From: Malus domestica
Taxonomy: Eukaryota > Streptophyta > Magnoliopsida > Rosales > Rosaceae
Assembly (NCBI RefSeq): GCF_042453785.1
Contig: NC_091677.1
Coordinates: 8,217,501-8,281,500, forward strand
Direction of reading: 5' to 3'
Length of the DNA: 64,000 bases
Part shown: piece after piece, positions 39,646 to 52,986 of the stretch
Numbering within the stretch: the stretch's first letter is position 1
How the letters are laid out: the number at the start of each line of letters is the position of its first letter
Notes under the pieces: generated by a model
Seen by the model: only the letters and a program-made list of their open reading frames with translations
What the model was told of the DNA's origin: nothing
The model's database searches: none
Position numbers and translations under genes: made by a program

Positions 39646-42600
39646 AATTAAATTAAAAATAAAAATGAATTATATTGATTGAGATGTGTCAATCGTCTTC
39701 ATACCTAAAGCTTTTATTAATCTCCATGATAATATTACCTAGTCATATCTTAGCCACCTACAGTTGGTAGCGATTTACAAACTGATGAGGTGGGGAGGGA
39801 GGCAGTTGGACCCCACATGCATACGGGCCCTGCGCTGGGACAGCCGTCCGATTTGGCTCTGATGTCAAACAATGGAGGAGAGAGATTGACGCGTTCCATA
39901 ACTTCACAGACCCCCGATTGGCCCGGCGTCTCTCTCTCTCTCTCTCTCATGGAAAGCGTAGTCTGAGTCAACGGTTCTGGTATCCGATTGGTCCGGAACC
40001 AAGTGTGAGATGACTGATTTTAATGGAACGGATTCATTGTATCACAGCGTTTCTGTTTAACAATAATATAAAAGATAATACTTTACACTAAATGACCGAA
40101 AAATTAGATATTGTATGATGGTTAATTCATTTCATGCAAATTGTTCTTTATACGCGAAATAAACTGATTGCTGGACTCTCCAGAATCAAGACACCGAACC
40201 ATGACAGTCATTCGGAGCGGAGTTGACGGGTTGACTCCGTCCCCTCAAATGGACCCAATCCTTTGGTTTTATTTTGTAGATACTGGATCCAAGAATATTA
40301 AAATGATAAATATAAAAACATGAATAATAATTAAAATTTGGAAATAATTGTTCATGAGTCTTGAGTCTTGGGCTTTGTTTTGTTCTTTATTTGTTTTTTG
40401 TTATTGAAAAAGACAACGTGATAATGGTTTTTAAGTGGTAAAAATCATGGACATGATTCTACAAAATCAAATGAGTGAAGATTAATGCATAAGATATTTT
40501 GCATTTCGAATACGCAAGTGTGTCTTTGGCTTGTTATATTAGGCTGTTTGGTGTGTCTATACACGCATGCAGTTGTATGTATGTGTGATAAAGAAAGTAA
40601 ATTATAAATTATTAGACTAAAAAAAAGTCTCCAACAAAGAAAAATTAGAAGAACAAGGTTTCAATTTTCTTGCATTCCGCTTTTAAAATCGTATTAGTAT
40701 TATATTTATGCATCTATATGGTTATACTGTACTTTGTTAGCTTGATGAAATAACAGATGGGATACTCGTTTGTAGGCTATGTAAGATATACACTTGAACC
40801 ATTTGAATCAAACTGTGTGATTGGTTGTTGTTTTGCAATACAAAGCATATATTGCTTTGGGAGAAACCTTAGCTCCGTGATGACTAGTTTTGATTCATAA
40901 GCCTGATGCAAGTATGGTTCCACATCAATTAAGAATGAGTTCTAAGTTTGTACCTCATTAAATTAACAAGTGACCAAACAATCAAATAACCATAGGGCAT
41001 ATATTGATATATATATATATATATATATTTTAAACAAACGATATTATCATATATTGATATATTTCAAACTCTCATGATGTAATGTGTGATAATTAAAATA
41101 ATGTAACCCATTTTCAAAGTCAATCCAAATATAAAAGATGTAAAATGTAGTTAACATTTAAAAAAATTACAGACCATAATTACAAGAAGGGGAAGTCCAA
41201 ACTTTGGGATAAGAGATAAAGAACCATTGAAAACCAAATTAAAGACAACGGTGGAGTTAGACTTATAGAGGAGGAAGATCTTTCTCCACTACCAAGGGCC
41301 CTGAATTTGGAAGAAGAGGCAGAGATCTATGAGAAAGGGAGAATTAAGGAGGGTAAATGGAGGAATTTAAGGTATTCATCTTTTTTGCAATCGAAATTCT
41401 AAATTCAAATCTCTCTTTTTATAATATATATGTATATACACTCGAAGGGTAGAAATGGTTTGAGATCATCCTGATTCGTAAGTGGCTCTGCCCATGGTTA
41501 ACGATGTGGTACATAGTATTAGGTAGAGAAAAAAAAGTTTTATTTTCATTCATTATAATAATTAAAAAAAGGTATAACATAACTATTTTTTTTTTGAAGT
41601 GTAACATAACTATTTAGCCCTCTCTATATTACCACAGTACCATGTTCCATAAATTTCAAATTACCCCATTTGAACAAACAAAATTTAGTTTGCCATTTTT
41701 TGAAATTTTCATGATTAAGAGGTAGTTAACACTAATGCATGATTAATTCTTTTTGTGGTTATATTTCACCATATAATTACACATTAAACATAGTGCAACA
41801 ATGTTCTACTACGTGTTTCCATGAACTTAAAAAAAAAATTGGATGGATATCTGCCCAAACCCCTCTATAAACCTTAAAAGGTAAGAACCTGCAAGACAAA
41901 TTGCAAAACGAAAAAGGAAATCCAAAAAGATTAGGTAAAAAAGGAAATCACACATCATGAAGGAGAGACAAACATGTAGGCTGGCATGCCCAAGAAATAT
42001 GAGTGTAGAAGAGGAAGAATCCCTATAGGAGGAGCGGAATGCTAAACAAGTGAAGATGAGAGAAGTCATAAATTGACTAATTTGTCAGCAGCATCATTCC
42101 CTTCTCAAAATGTATAAGAGCAATGGAAAACCATGTTTTGCAATCGAAGAATACAATTGTTCCAGCGTGTATGGAACGACTAAGGAAGAAAATACAATGT
42201 TTTACCTCGTACTGCCGAAGTTTTTCAAAAAAAAAAAAAAAAGTGTTTCAGTGAACTTAAAAAGGTAACATCAGACATGTTTAATTACCAAACCAAATAG
42301 ATAATGTTTGCCCACATTTCTCCACTCTTGCATCATGCATGTTACAATTGCCTTTTCAGTTCTAGTCAATGAAAGGGGCCGCATTATTTGAAAGGGCACG
42401 TAAAGTCGTCAAAAAAGAGCAAAATGGGTCGTCCATCTTTTCCTCTACCAGCTGCAATATGCATATGCCCCATCCTCTATGTATACACTCTTCATTAATT
42501 CAACTCCAAGTTCTCTACTTACTACTTGGACGTGACTCATGTGACTTCGTAATAATTTTCCTTTATCAAAAAGTACAAATTTATATATAGTTTTGAGAGA

Positions 42601-45517
42601 CTCTCGAAACTAATATGTTATCTTAGTGACACCACTATTGACATATGTAAGTAATTGTGATGTATTCAAATAATATACATTATCTGTCTGTTAGATAGTT
42701 ACCACGTGATATCACCGATTGTAAAAGAATTTCTCCTGTACAAGATCAAATTAGAAAACCCACATTCTTCTTTGAAATTAAAGTTCCACTTTTAGCAATT
42801 TACACATGAGTTAATATCAATTTTGGATGGTGGTTTTTTAGCAATCTAGCTAAGAAAGAGATGTGGTAATGGGTGGTATAACATATTTAGTTTGAAAACC
42901 AAATAGGGTCCAATGAAAAAAGGTGGCGGCAGCTGTCCAAAGGGAACTGAATAAGATTTTGTCGACCATAGATCTGGTTCAGAAATTTTGATAAAAAGTT
43001 GTATTTGTGCATATTATAATTACAAGACTAAAACGTGATCCAAACAATCGAGTTCGTTCTAGTCACTCTAAAGTAGCAGCTTATTAGCCACGCTAGTGAA
43101 TGTTGTTTCCAATGAGCATAGGGTTTGTTTATTACTGGTTTAAGAATGGGTACGAAGAGTTTTTAGATAATCAAAAGTGTTTGTGGTAGAGTTTGACAGA
43201 AAATTTAGAAGCGATTTCGGATCATGTAAGTGTAATATACATGTGCTTCTCTAGAAAATATTTTTAAGTGCTATGCTAAGATGCACTTCCAAGTGTTTTT
43301 TTTTCCTTTTCATAAAACAATTTAATTCTCGATTAATATAAGTCTTTGAGATCAGTATATAAAACACACCTTTAACAAATATTCTTATATACAGAAGTGC
43401 TTAATACATAAGTAATCTCAAATGAAAACTTAAAGATTCTTAAGGAATATGGATTACAAAAATACTTGAGATTTAATTAATTCATTTAATTGTGCTTCTA
43501 ATTACAAAAAAAACGCATTGCTTATAAACAAATGAGCTTTCCACAAAAGTATTCCAATTTTTTTTCTTTCTAGATTCTATAATGGCGAGTCTGAAAAGAG
43601 AGCTGAGCTCATTCGTTTTCTTTTCTTTTCTTTTCTTTTCTTTTATGGTCAAAGACTCAAATTAGCTCATTGCTTATGGAAGCCATTTTTTTCTTTGTAT
43701 TCAGCAAATTATTGACTACTGCTACTACATTTGTAGCTGGCAATAGAAGAAAATGTGCATGCTGGGGCAAAAGTAGTTCATGCAAGTGCTATTCTCATCT
43801 GTGTGCATTTTTCTATCTGTGTTCAAAAGCCGAAAGGCAACTTCAGAAGCGCTTTTAGAAAAATTACTTGGTCTGTTGGTCACCTTGTGTTTAAAGCTAC
43901 TTTTGCGGTCACATATGGTCGGTTAATATAGTACATAATTTGAAATCCCATGCATGCATATTTAGTGCTGTATTACAGATGGATCATATATATGTACATA
44001 TATACTTACTGTCAGTCTTTCTAAATTGTTTCACCTATTGCTGGTGTCACAGCATATCTCTTACAACCACTCCACAATACCATTTAAATTACACAGGATA
44101 AACCCTAAACATAATTTGATCACTTCAACTTTATCTTTGTAGTTCATTAAAAAGCAACTGGGTTAATTAACTGCTCAATTTATTAAGGTAAGGCAAACTA
44201 CTAGTAAAAGGAGTGACGATCGAATTGCATAAGCCAAACCTACTTCATTTGAATATAATTGAAGTAATTAATGACATGAGTGAGACCTTAATTCTGTGAT
44301 TGAGGATCGTATGATTTAGGGAAGAGATTGGATTAGTTAATTCTAGGGTAGTTTTACATAATTAACCATGTCTACTAATGAAATAGAAACCGCATGCATG
44401 CTGATGAGAAATGATATGACTAATTTGTTTTATTTTTTATATTATGATAATCTATATTATATTATTTGATGAATAATCAAATCAATTGTACAATGAAAGA
44501 AAACAACTAGAAAGAAAGAATTAGGCTAAACAAACTCCACATAAAGACTTTGATCGTCGAACTACTACTCTAGTCTTATTCTCTTTCCATGTAAAGCGGA
44601 AAGAACGAATCAGGATCCCAAGAGTTAGGTCGTCAACGACTAAGTTCTGTCTTCATACTAGGGTTGGATCCACCGTTGCGCAGTGCAGTTCTACTTGAGC
44701 TTAAGAAACAATCAAACCAGAATCAAATTACGTTGAAGGCCGTTCCTTTTATGGTATCTTCATATATCTGACTACTGACAAAGGATTTGTTCAACGTTAG
44801 CAGACCATATAAAGCACGCAGAACATAAAACATAAGAAAATATTAAGCAACATTATATTACAAATTAGGTCATAAAATATTGGGTTAGCTGGGCTGCTGG
44901 AGAGAAGACTTGGACTGATGATGAGTTTATGCCTGCACCTACCACCTTTATAACGACTATACAAACCTAATAAAATTGCAGCGTGGGATATGCCAAAATC
45001 AAAGATCATATATTAAATAAATTAATCAATTATAAAATAATTTCATCTTCTTAGATTATACATATATATATTTATATAATTAATTCATATAGGAGCTAAT
45101 TATCTATCTATATAAACTACTGCCTGAAGGGAAAAGATATTAAGGCATCGATCGCTTTCATTTTCCAAAACTTCCAAAGTTAATTAAACTATCAGCACAA
45201 TGCCTTAAATTAACACACTATATATTCTTCCTTTAATTTCTTTCTTATAATTTAATTAATGTAGTTAGTCAACAATAGTAATATATATATCCAATTATTC
45301 ATCAGTTTTTAAACTTTTCAAATAAATTTCTCTCAAGATTCAAAGCAATTTGATGACCAATGAAACAAGCAAACTATATATATATATAGTGGATAGAAAT
45401 ATCAAAAGAAGAAACAGAGAGTCAGTTAGTTCCCAAAGTATACTTTTTTTTGTATGTATTTATATATGGATCTCTGCTGATCTCTGACAGCGCATTTCTT
45501 TCTTATTAGTATTAGAG
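39646..45517. other. Gene-poor AT-rich intergenic region
   Basis: No gene found. Contains a CT microsatellite (about 39931-39949), an AT tract near 41011-41030 followed by a reversed SINE family 1 tail trace (AAACAAACGATATTATC), and poly-A runs. The open frames here are short and without family resemblance. Confidence 0.4.
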
Positions 45518-45527
45518 CAATGGTTTA

Positions 45528-45828
45528 GAATGAGCCAACAGGGTCCTCTCCGGATTTTTTGGTGCGGATCCTAAAGATTCGTAAATTGTGTCTGTTTATC
45601 GTAAAAATTACGGTCAATTTTGGTGTTTGTGTTTAATTTTAAATAAAAAAAATTTAAATCACATATGTTCGTTATACATTATACGGTCAGAAATCATTAT
45701 AAATTTTTTTATTTAAAATTAAATATAAACAATATTTGACGAAAATTGACCGTATAATGTACAATGAACAGATGTGATTGAAGTATCTCTGGAATTCTTA
45801 CAAAGAGGATCCGAAGAGCATCCTCATT
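45528..45828. mobile_element. MULE-like MITE, copy B
   Basis: Flanked by a perfect 10-bp repeat, CAATGGTTTA, at 45518-45527 and 45829-45838. The left end contains GAGCCAACAGGGTCCTCTCCGG, nearly the same as copy A at 18106; the right end reversed reads AATGAGGATGCTCTTCGGATCC. The interior is a long imperfect hairpin (AATTTTAAATAAAAAAAATT against AATTTTTTTATTTAAAATT, and ACGGTCAATTTT against AAAATTGACCGT). No coding capacity. Confidence 0.75.
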
Positions 45829-46879
45829 CAATGGTTTATATGAAACCCATCATTTTTGTCAACCTAACAGCAAACTTGTCCCCCCATTCAATCTTGCCCT
45901 GTACTGTAAATTGATTAGAGCTTGTGTCCTTTTTGTGCAAACAAGCAACCCTATGTATGCATGATTAATTTTTGGAAGAGATTTTTAAGTTTAACCAATT
46001 TTTCTTCAACTATCCGAACTACATAGTAATACGAAAAAATTATTAATTGTAGGTTTAATTTTGGGATTATGTTAGGGAGATTAAAATTTTAAACCAAATA
46101 TCACCAATAGAAAATAAGCACGTTAATTAACACTTAAGTAATAATCTAATTATCAATGTCCACATTATTTGGTTTATAAAATTTAGTCTTTCTAATATTA
46201 CCTTTAATTTCGACGTTGAAAGGCAAAGAAATTGAGGTCATAGCCACTAGTTATGACTATCTAGGCATAAATCCAACTAATTTTGTTTATAAGTAAATAA
46301 AATTAAATATTTGTTCTTGATCTTAACCATACCATAAAGTCTCAAGTCTTCTCAATAATTTTGCCTTTCTTAGACAACTGAATGGTCATCGTCACAAGTT
46401 CACATTCACGACTTGTTAACACTCAAGACTCGTGAAGAGAATATACTCGACTTATATGTGATTAGTCATTTTTTCTTATAGACAAATCACAATTTAATGT
46501 TTGTAAAATTAAACTTGTCTAAATGTGATTTAGTGAGTGATTCTTCATGTGTCGGGTTATAATTTGAAGACAAGAAAGAATTTTTCATTACATGTAATGT
46601 AAGGAAGCCAAGTTGGACACGTGATACAAATGTGCAAGTATATGCTTGACAATAAACACCAGAAAACTTTGACAAAAAAAAAAAAAAAAAACAAACAAAC
46701 ACCCGAAAACTAATTCAAAATAAAGAGTTTAACAATCCCGTTTAGCTTCTAAGCTCCAAATAAAGTATTTCATAATCTTGTACACTAGCGTTGAAAGTGC
46801 CAAAAGATAGGGTTGGAAACTTGGAATGCCTAAATTAGGGTTTAGGGTTTAGGAAATGCCAAAATCGTGACAAAAAAAA

Positions 46880-47091
46880 AATGAGGATCCTCTATGGATT
46901 TTCTTTGTGGGATCTTGAAATCGTGTCCGTTCATCGTATATAGAGCGGTCATAAATCATTTTAAAATTTTTTATTTAAAATTAAATATGAACAACACATG
47001 ATAAAAACTGACCGTATAATATATGATAAACGACCACGATATAAGAATTCCCAGAATCCTCACAAAGAAGATCTGGAGAGGATCTTCATTC
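46880..47091. mobile_element. MULE-like MITE, copy C
   Basis: The left end, AATGAGGATCCTCTATGG, and the right end reversed, AATGAAGATCCTCTCCAG, match copies A and B. Internal inverted blocks ATCGTGTCCGTTCATCGTATA and CTTTGTGAGGATTC are shared. It sits between two poly-A tracts (46872-46880 and 47093 onwards), so the expected 9-bp target duplication would be CAAAAAAAA and cannot be proved. About 212 bp. Confidence 0.65.
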
Positions 47092-47957
47092 CAAAAAAAA
47101 AAAAAAAGGGACAAGACCTAAAGAACCCTAGACCTAAAGACCCAAATTAGGGTTCTTACGTGCATGTGGCTAGGAATCAAGTGGGTTCAAGTAGCATAAT
47201 ATTTCATTCACATCCAAATACTAACAAGGCTTCATCTTTTTAGTATTTACATTCATATGCCAGTGAGGCGTGAAACATGCGAAGATCCATCACTTTCTCT
47301 CTCTGCAAATAATTTCCAATTCGTCATGTAAATCCCATTTTGCAAGGAAACTAAAGTCATTCGTCGCAAAAAGGATGGATGTGGTCCATTGCATTCCATT
47401 TGATTAACATTTAAATGTTGGTATGGAGTGAGTCCAAGGCGTTAGTTAAGGAGTCTGGTTCTCCCATAATTCAAACATTCAACATTTTGCTCAACTTGCT
47501 CTCGCAACTCACATGCATGTTTCCAAGCTTTATCTGCCCTACTTTTCGTATAGGGCAATGTCAAGAATACCAAAATTTTAAATTAAATTTTGTAAATCAA
47601 ATGATGTGGTTATTGATAATTAGATTATTACTTAATATTGATTAACGTGCTTATTTTTTATTGGTGACGTATCATTTGGTTTGTAAATTTGGTTTAAAAA
47701 TTTAGTCTCACTAATATTATCCTTTCGTTTAATGTTTGCAACTTCTCACACGTTACCCCTTCACATACATGTTGAGCCACACAACAGAAGAAGTCACAAT
47801 TTATCATCAGTTGGGTGAGACAATTGCAGATCATTCTTAAATGATGGAAATTAAAATAACGAAATTCCATTATTTAGAATTTGTGTTGTTTCATGTCTTC
47901 TTCAAATTATATAGAAATTTGTACCATGTTTAATGTGCATATACAGTCATCAATTTA

Positions 47958-48400
47958 CACGAGTTATTGACACATGCGCTAGTGATGGTGGTGGTGTCAG
48001 TGATAATGACATGGTGGTAGTGGTGATGAAGGTGGAGGGGATGGTGGTGGCATCAATAGTGTGCTGAAGTGGTTGCGGTGCGGCAATCTACACAAGTTGT
48101 TGACACATACGCTAGTGATGGGGGTGGTGTCGGTGATAATGTTGGGGTTGGCAGCGGTGGTGAAGGTGGAGGGGGTGGTGGTGGCATCAGTGGTGTTAAG
48201 GTGGCGGTGGTGGCGGCAATGTGTGTGATGGTCATAAAAATGTGGTGGTAGTAGTAGAGGCGGTGATGTGTTGGTGTCGGCAGTTATGGCAATGAGAACG
48301 TCATGGTGGTAATGGCCATGGGAAGGTAGTGGTGATGATGATGATAGGTGACTCGTGGTTGGGTGATGGCAGCAGCGATGGTGAAGGCCATAAGTCTAGT
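47958..48400. repeat. GGT/GGC triplet-rich region with a 133-bp tandem duplication
   Basis: Low-complexity G-rich DNA. Two units, starting with TACACGAGTTATTGACACAT near 47956 and TACACAAGTTGTTGACACAT near 48089, are 133 bp apart and similar for about 100 bp (GCTAGTGATGG, GGTGAAGGTGGAGGGG, GGTGGTGGCATCA). Glycine- or proline-rich reading frames across it are by-products of the triplet composition. Confidence 0.75.
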
Positions 48401-48601
48401 CAAACCATTAAGGAAACCAGAACTTACTAAGATCACATAGTATTGCAAGCCAAACCATTAAGTTAGGTAGTTACAAGTGTATCAGCACCCTTATTTTATA
48501 GGACATAAGTCTGGATAGGACACCCTGCTGCCTATAGTAGCAACCGGAAAGTAGCATCATATGTCGGAGTGTCGGACATATAAAACTACACTAATAAAAA
48601 C

Positions 48602-51600
48602 TTAAGCGGGCAAATAACAAGACATCCATGACTGGAAGCGAGACCAGGCCAGCTGACATGCTGCTTCATCCTCATCAGCCAGTCCCATGCCCTTCCTCCT
48701 CTTCACAGCTTCTGGAGACCTATTCATGAACGCATGGGCATTGCCGGGATAAATGTGCACCTCGTAAGGGATTCCTGACGCTTTCAGCTTCTCCTCCAAA
48801 GATTTGGCAGCCTGAAAATCAAGATCAAAATGTCAACATAAGTAATCCTTTGTTAGTACTCATTTTTAAGGATATAGTCCTCAAAGTAATTCAGAAATTT
48901 AATCATCGTAGCAGTAAAATCAGGTGTACAATCATCTTATGTGCTTAAGAATGCACACGCCTTTGCATTGCCAACGGCACAGGCAATTGTACAAGTGATA
49001 ACGGTTCATGTTATGCATGCTCCTATGCACATATTGCTTTGAGTATAGAAGCACTACTCAATATATTACCAATATCTAACTTTTGTGAAGGGTTCTTCCC
49101 TTTCTAAATGGCTAAACAGCTGATACTATAAGGATTGAATGCATGAAGGTTGACAATAATTTCAGGGAAAGGTACTTAAAGAGGAAAAATATCGCCTTCA
49201 TCATTTCGAAACTAATGCCATTTGACTATGTCACATGGAATTAAGTAACGGATGAAGCACAAGGCCTACTTGCACATACAGAAATGAAAAATCAAGGGAA
49301 AGCCAGATTCCCTTATCACACAACTTAATATCACAAGAGCTTCTTTTGAAAGGAAATGTCTAAACCACAAAGGATAAGTGCATTGAAATCACGGGACCAT
49401 ATCCCTGCATCACTTCTTGGAATGCAAAGATACAAGCCATTCATTTTGTGGATTTTCACATAGGTCTAACAAGGAGAAAATGAGGGTTCCAGAACATGAA
49501 TGGCCAAAGATTATTGCGGTATCAACCATACAATGTTACGCTCACGTGCCCCCTAATACGCAGCCATTAGGGGTTAGCAACTCAGCTAAGAACAAAAAAT
49601 AGCTTTATAAAAAATATAGAAGGTACCTAAAAGGCTAAAACTAATTAAGAAGAAAGATGCAGACGAAAATTCAATACCGTCACGTCTGAAAAGCCAACGA
49701 AACTATCAAGCTCTCCAAAATGAGCCTGAACAGGAGCCTTAGCTTTGGCTGGGTCTGCAAGCTCTGACGACGGCACACCATAAAATGCAACAACAGCATC
49801 AACTTCAGGGACCAAAACAGAACTTGCAATTGAGAGAGCACCACCCATGCAAAATCCAGTGACACCCACCTATTTTAATTAAACAATAGGTCAATTTAGC
49901 AAATGAGTTTACTTTCTAAAATTCATATCATAACTGATTGATATCACCATAAATTTTACGGATGTGAAGGAGGACTGATTTAATAAACATGGCAGAATCT
50001 TACCATATTTTGTGGATCATGGCATGCTAGTAAGAACTGCATTGAGTCAAAACAGTTTCTATATATATAGAAAGAGAAAGGTCAAGTTCAAATTTTAGTA
50101 CCAACTAATTTTACATAACTGTTCCATAAGAAATACAGTGGCCTAACTGTTCTGTGGTTATTTCTCTTATAATACAACAATAGGCATAAAACTTACCACA
50201 GAGTAAGGTTATGCCTTAAAAACAAATCATACAAAAATGGCAATGCATCATTGACATAACTGAGAGATTATGTAATGTATTTTTGTTTGTTAACCGATGG
50301 ACAGTTTTTGCTTAAAATATTTGTATACATGTGTTTTGCATCTTCGTAGTATCATATTTCCGCAACATATATACACCGTTAGACCAGACCAGCCCCAAAT
50401 CATAGCTATTAAGACAATTGTGATAAAATTAAACAAGAAGCAAACCATGCCACACCTTCTTCGAACCATTTGCTTTCAGCCAATTAACAGAGGCTTGGAT
50501 ATCCTTTACAGCGCCTTGCCAATCAAGACCGTCCATCAAATGTTGCGCTTCTGAAACATCTAAACCAACCTTCCCCCGATACAAGCTACAAAAAAAAGAA
50601 GCAAGAAGATACTTAACATTCAAATATTGCAAATAATTCAACGAACACACATAATATTAGCAAAGGGTAATGTAAGCTCAAAGAATTTACTCTGGGATAA
50701 GTGCTTTGAATCCAGGAGCAAGTTGAGAAATCTTGACAGCATGGTTCTTAATTTCATAATCCACACCCCACCACTCTTGAAGCACAACAATCCCAGGAGC
50801 GCCGTCTTTGCCAACAACATACGCATCAAATGTCTGGTCATTAGATCACAGAAGAAGAACAAATTAGAAATAAGGTTCAGAGGGAGTTACTACCAACCAT
50901 TTGCATGAAGTTTGTTTCTTTCGATTACTCCGCCACAAAGAAATCCGAAAACTTGACACAAAGAGATCTCGATTCCTCCAAATACATTAAGAAAAAAAAA
51001 AACCTGACTTTGTAATGGAATAAGGGCACCAAATAAATTTCACAACTACGAATCAATTAGAGCATAACATGTAGATATATGAGGAGTTTTTCCTTTACCA
51101 ATCGAGGACTTGAAGTGCCACTTAGAGTACTACGGTTTAGTGGTGTTCCTCTTCATTTATAATTGAGAAGTCTTAGCTTCGATTCTCTTCAAAGGCGAAT
51201 TTAAACTAAATTATTACTAACCTATTGTGAAGCTAAGCCCATCCCCTTCCTTTTTAGTGTAGATACTATCGCTACTTGAAGTGTTTTTGTACTTATAGTT
51301 GATGGGGTGTTTTTTATTCCTAATTTACTCATGAACACATCAAATTCCCATTTCCTATTAATCCAAATTGTCAAATAAAATTATCGCACAAAATCCGACG
51401 AAATTTAACAATAATAAACCAATGGAAAGAGTAAACAAAAAAACAGATACTCACAGTGTCGTCTCTTTGGATTTGGATTTTGTTGAAGGGGGCAGCAGAG
51501 TCGGAGGCCATGGCGCGAAATGAGGAGCGAGAAACGGCGGAGGGAGAGAGCGTCCGTGCGAGCGAGAAGGAAGTGGCGGCGGAGTTTGGGAGAGCTTTGG

Positions 51601-51661
51601 AGAAGAAGAAGGCTCGGGAAGCTGCTGATCGCAAACTAACAGCAGCGACAGTAGTCAGCAT
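48602..51661 (-). CDS. Dienelactone hydrolase family protein (carboxymethylenebutenolidase-like), organelle-targeted
   Basis: An alpha/beta hydrolase. Five exons: 51455-51661, 50691-50833, 50456-50585, 49678-49869, 48602-48811. GT-AG sites and phases agree; the sum is 882 nt, 293 aa. Residues 1 to about 50 are rich in Ser, Ala and Arg with few acids, suggesting a chloroplast or mitochondrial transit peptide; a second Met at residue 51 (MASDSAAP) could give a cytosolic form. The core has the family's Glu in LQEWWG, the nucleophile Cys in GFCMGG (instead of the Ser of most hydrolases), an Asp in GELDSFV and the His in PGNAHAF, so the Cys-Asp-His triad is complete. The plant substrate is unknown to me. 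Confidence 0.92.
51118..51273 (+). mobile_element. tRNA-derived SINE (family 1), intact, in intron 1 of the hydrolase gene
   Basis: Flanked by a perfect 10-bp target duplication, ACTTGAAGTG, at 51108-51117 and 51274-51283. It has an A-box-like GGTTTAGTGGTGTTCC, a B-box-like GCTTCGATTCTC, and the family body (GCGAATTTAAACTAAATTA, TTGTGAAGCTAAGCCCATCC) ending TAGATACTATCGCT. 156 bp. This copy defines the ends of the family in the window. Confidence 0.8.
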
Positions 51662-52108
51662 TCTGCTTCACCGACTGAGATTTATTTTTTAATTTTTGGG
51701 TCGTCAACTGAAACCGTCGGCATCGATGGTTTTGGTTGGGCTTTAAAAATTTCAGCAGTTTGGTACTTAGTCGCCCCGGGAAGCGATACCCTCAGGAAGT
51801 TTGTGGATTACTCTTCACTGTTGGATGGAAGGAGATCGCACTTAAACTCGCTTTCGACGTCTTTGGTGTTTTGGATTATTATTTGGGCCGACCTGATTTC
51901 GTGGCCCGTGACAAACGAAGAAGAAGAGGTATAAAGGAAAGGAACCGAATAGAGATGTTATTTTTTTAGGCACTAGCAAACGTTCTGTGTGTTGAGAAAT
52001 ATATATTTTATAATTTTTCAAATATTTGTTTTTTTTAATTTTTTATGAGAGAAGTTATTTGTTTTTAACTGGTTGGCAAGCATCCAAAACTAAAAAAGGG
52101 CTAGCAGT

Positions 52109-52151
<43 letters not shown>

Positions 52152-52880
52152 TGAGAGGTATTGATAAAGTGATATAGTTGTGAGGTTTAGAAGAAAAAAA
52201 GTAAAAACTTGTTTGTACAAAATTAATTTAATGCCCACATTGATTTCTTTTCTAATATATTCTTTCAATTTTGTATTAAAGGATATATTAGTAATTTTAT
52301 TAGTTTTTGGTTGACAAGCAGTGTTTTATTAATATGTAGTTTAGATATATTGAAAAGAAGACCAACTAGTGGTTTTCCATGGCAGTTCATTTTTTTGGTG
52401 GCTGAGAAGACTCACGGAGGCATTTTCAATCTCTCCCTACCCACCACCTTGCGATTCACCTGCGCCCAGATATCGAACCCAAGATGTGCCGTGTGAGATA
52501 CAAACATAAAATTCATTCCCAACTACTAGGCCACCCCGTGGTGGTTGAATAAAGATGTTATTGATGTCACGAAATAGTCATTGTACATTAGTTTTTAATA
52601 TAAAAATAATAAAGAGAGAAAAAAATAAAATATTACTCTTACCATATATTTAACCATTATTTATAACATCTCTCTAATAGAAATGAGATCCACATGCATT
52701 GGTAGACCCTACCTCTATTAGAAAAATGATACAAGTGGGTAAGTGTAGTTTTACATTGGAAAAAAAAACAAAAAAATAGAGTATCTTCAAAGAAAAAAGT
52801 CAAATTTTAACTACATTTAACAATTTATGTGACACTTTGACATTTTTTTTAAGTTTTGCTATCCACCTCATATGTCAAAT
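51662..52880. other. Intergenic, upstream of the hydrolase gene
   Basis: Presumed promoter side of the hydrolase gene. Contains a (GA) microsatellite of about 19 units at 52111-52149 and AT-rich DNA beyond it. No gene recognised. Confidence 0.5.
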
Positions 52881-52889
52881 TACAATTTT

Positions 52890-52986
52890 TTTTTTAACAA
52901 ACACTATTATCTATACTAAAGGGAGGGGGCGGGTTGAGCCTCACAATGAACTAGTAATAATGTGGTTCAAATTCACCTTTGGCGGA
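52890..52986 (-). mobile_element. SINE family 1, 3' half (split by an LTR)
   Basis: In reverse orientation: CACTATTATCTATACTAAAGGGAGGGGGCGGGTTGAGCC is the family tail and AATAATGTGGTTCAAATTCACC the body, ending at TTTGGCGGA. The matching head, CGAGACTCGAACCTAAAACC, lies 1.3 kb away at 54301. Confidence 0.7.

Noticed and set aside
48053..48251. Proline-rich and glycine-rich small proteins
   Set aside because: Both frames are produced by GGT/GGC triplet repeats; no start context, splice signals or conserved flank.
51118..51180. A tRNA gene (also at 29402 and 19925)
   Set aside because: A- and B-box-like motifs are present, but no cloverleaf can be drawn and the units are flanked by target duplications. 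They are SINE heads.
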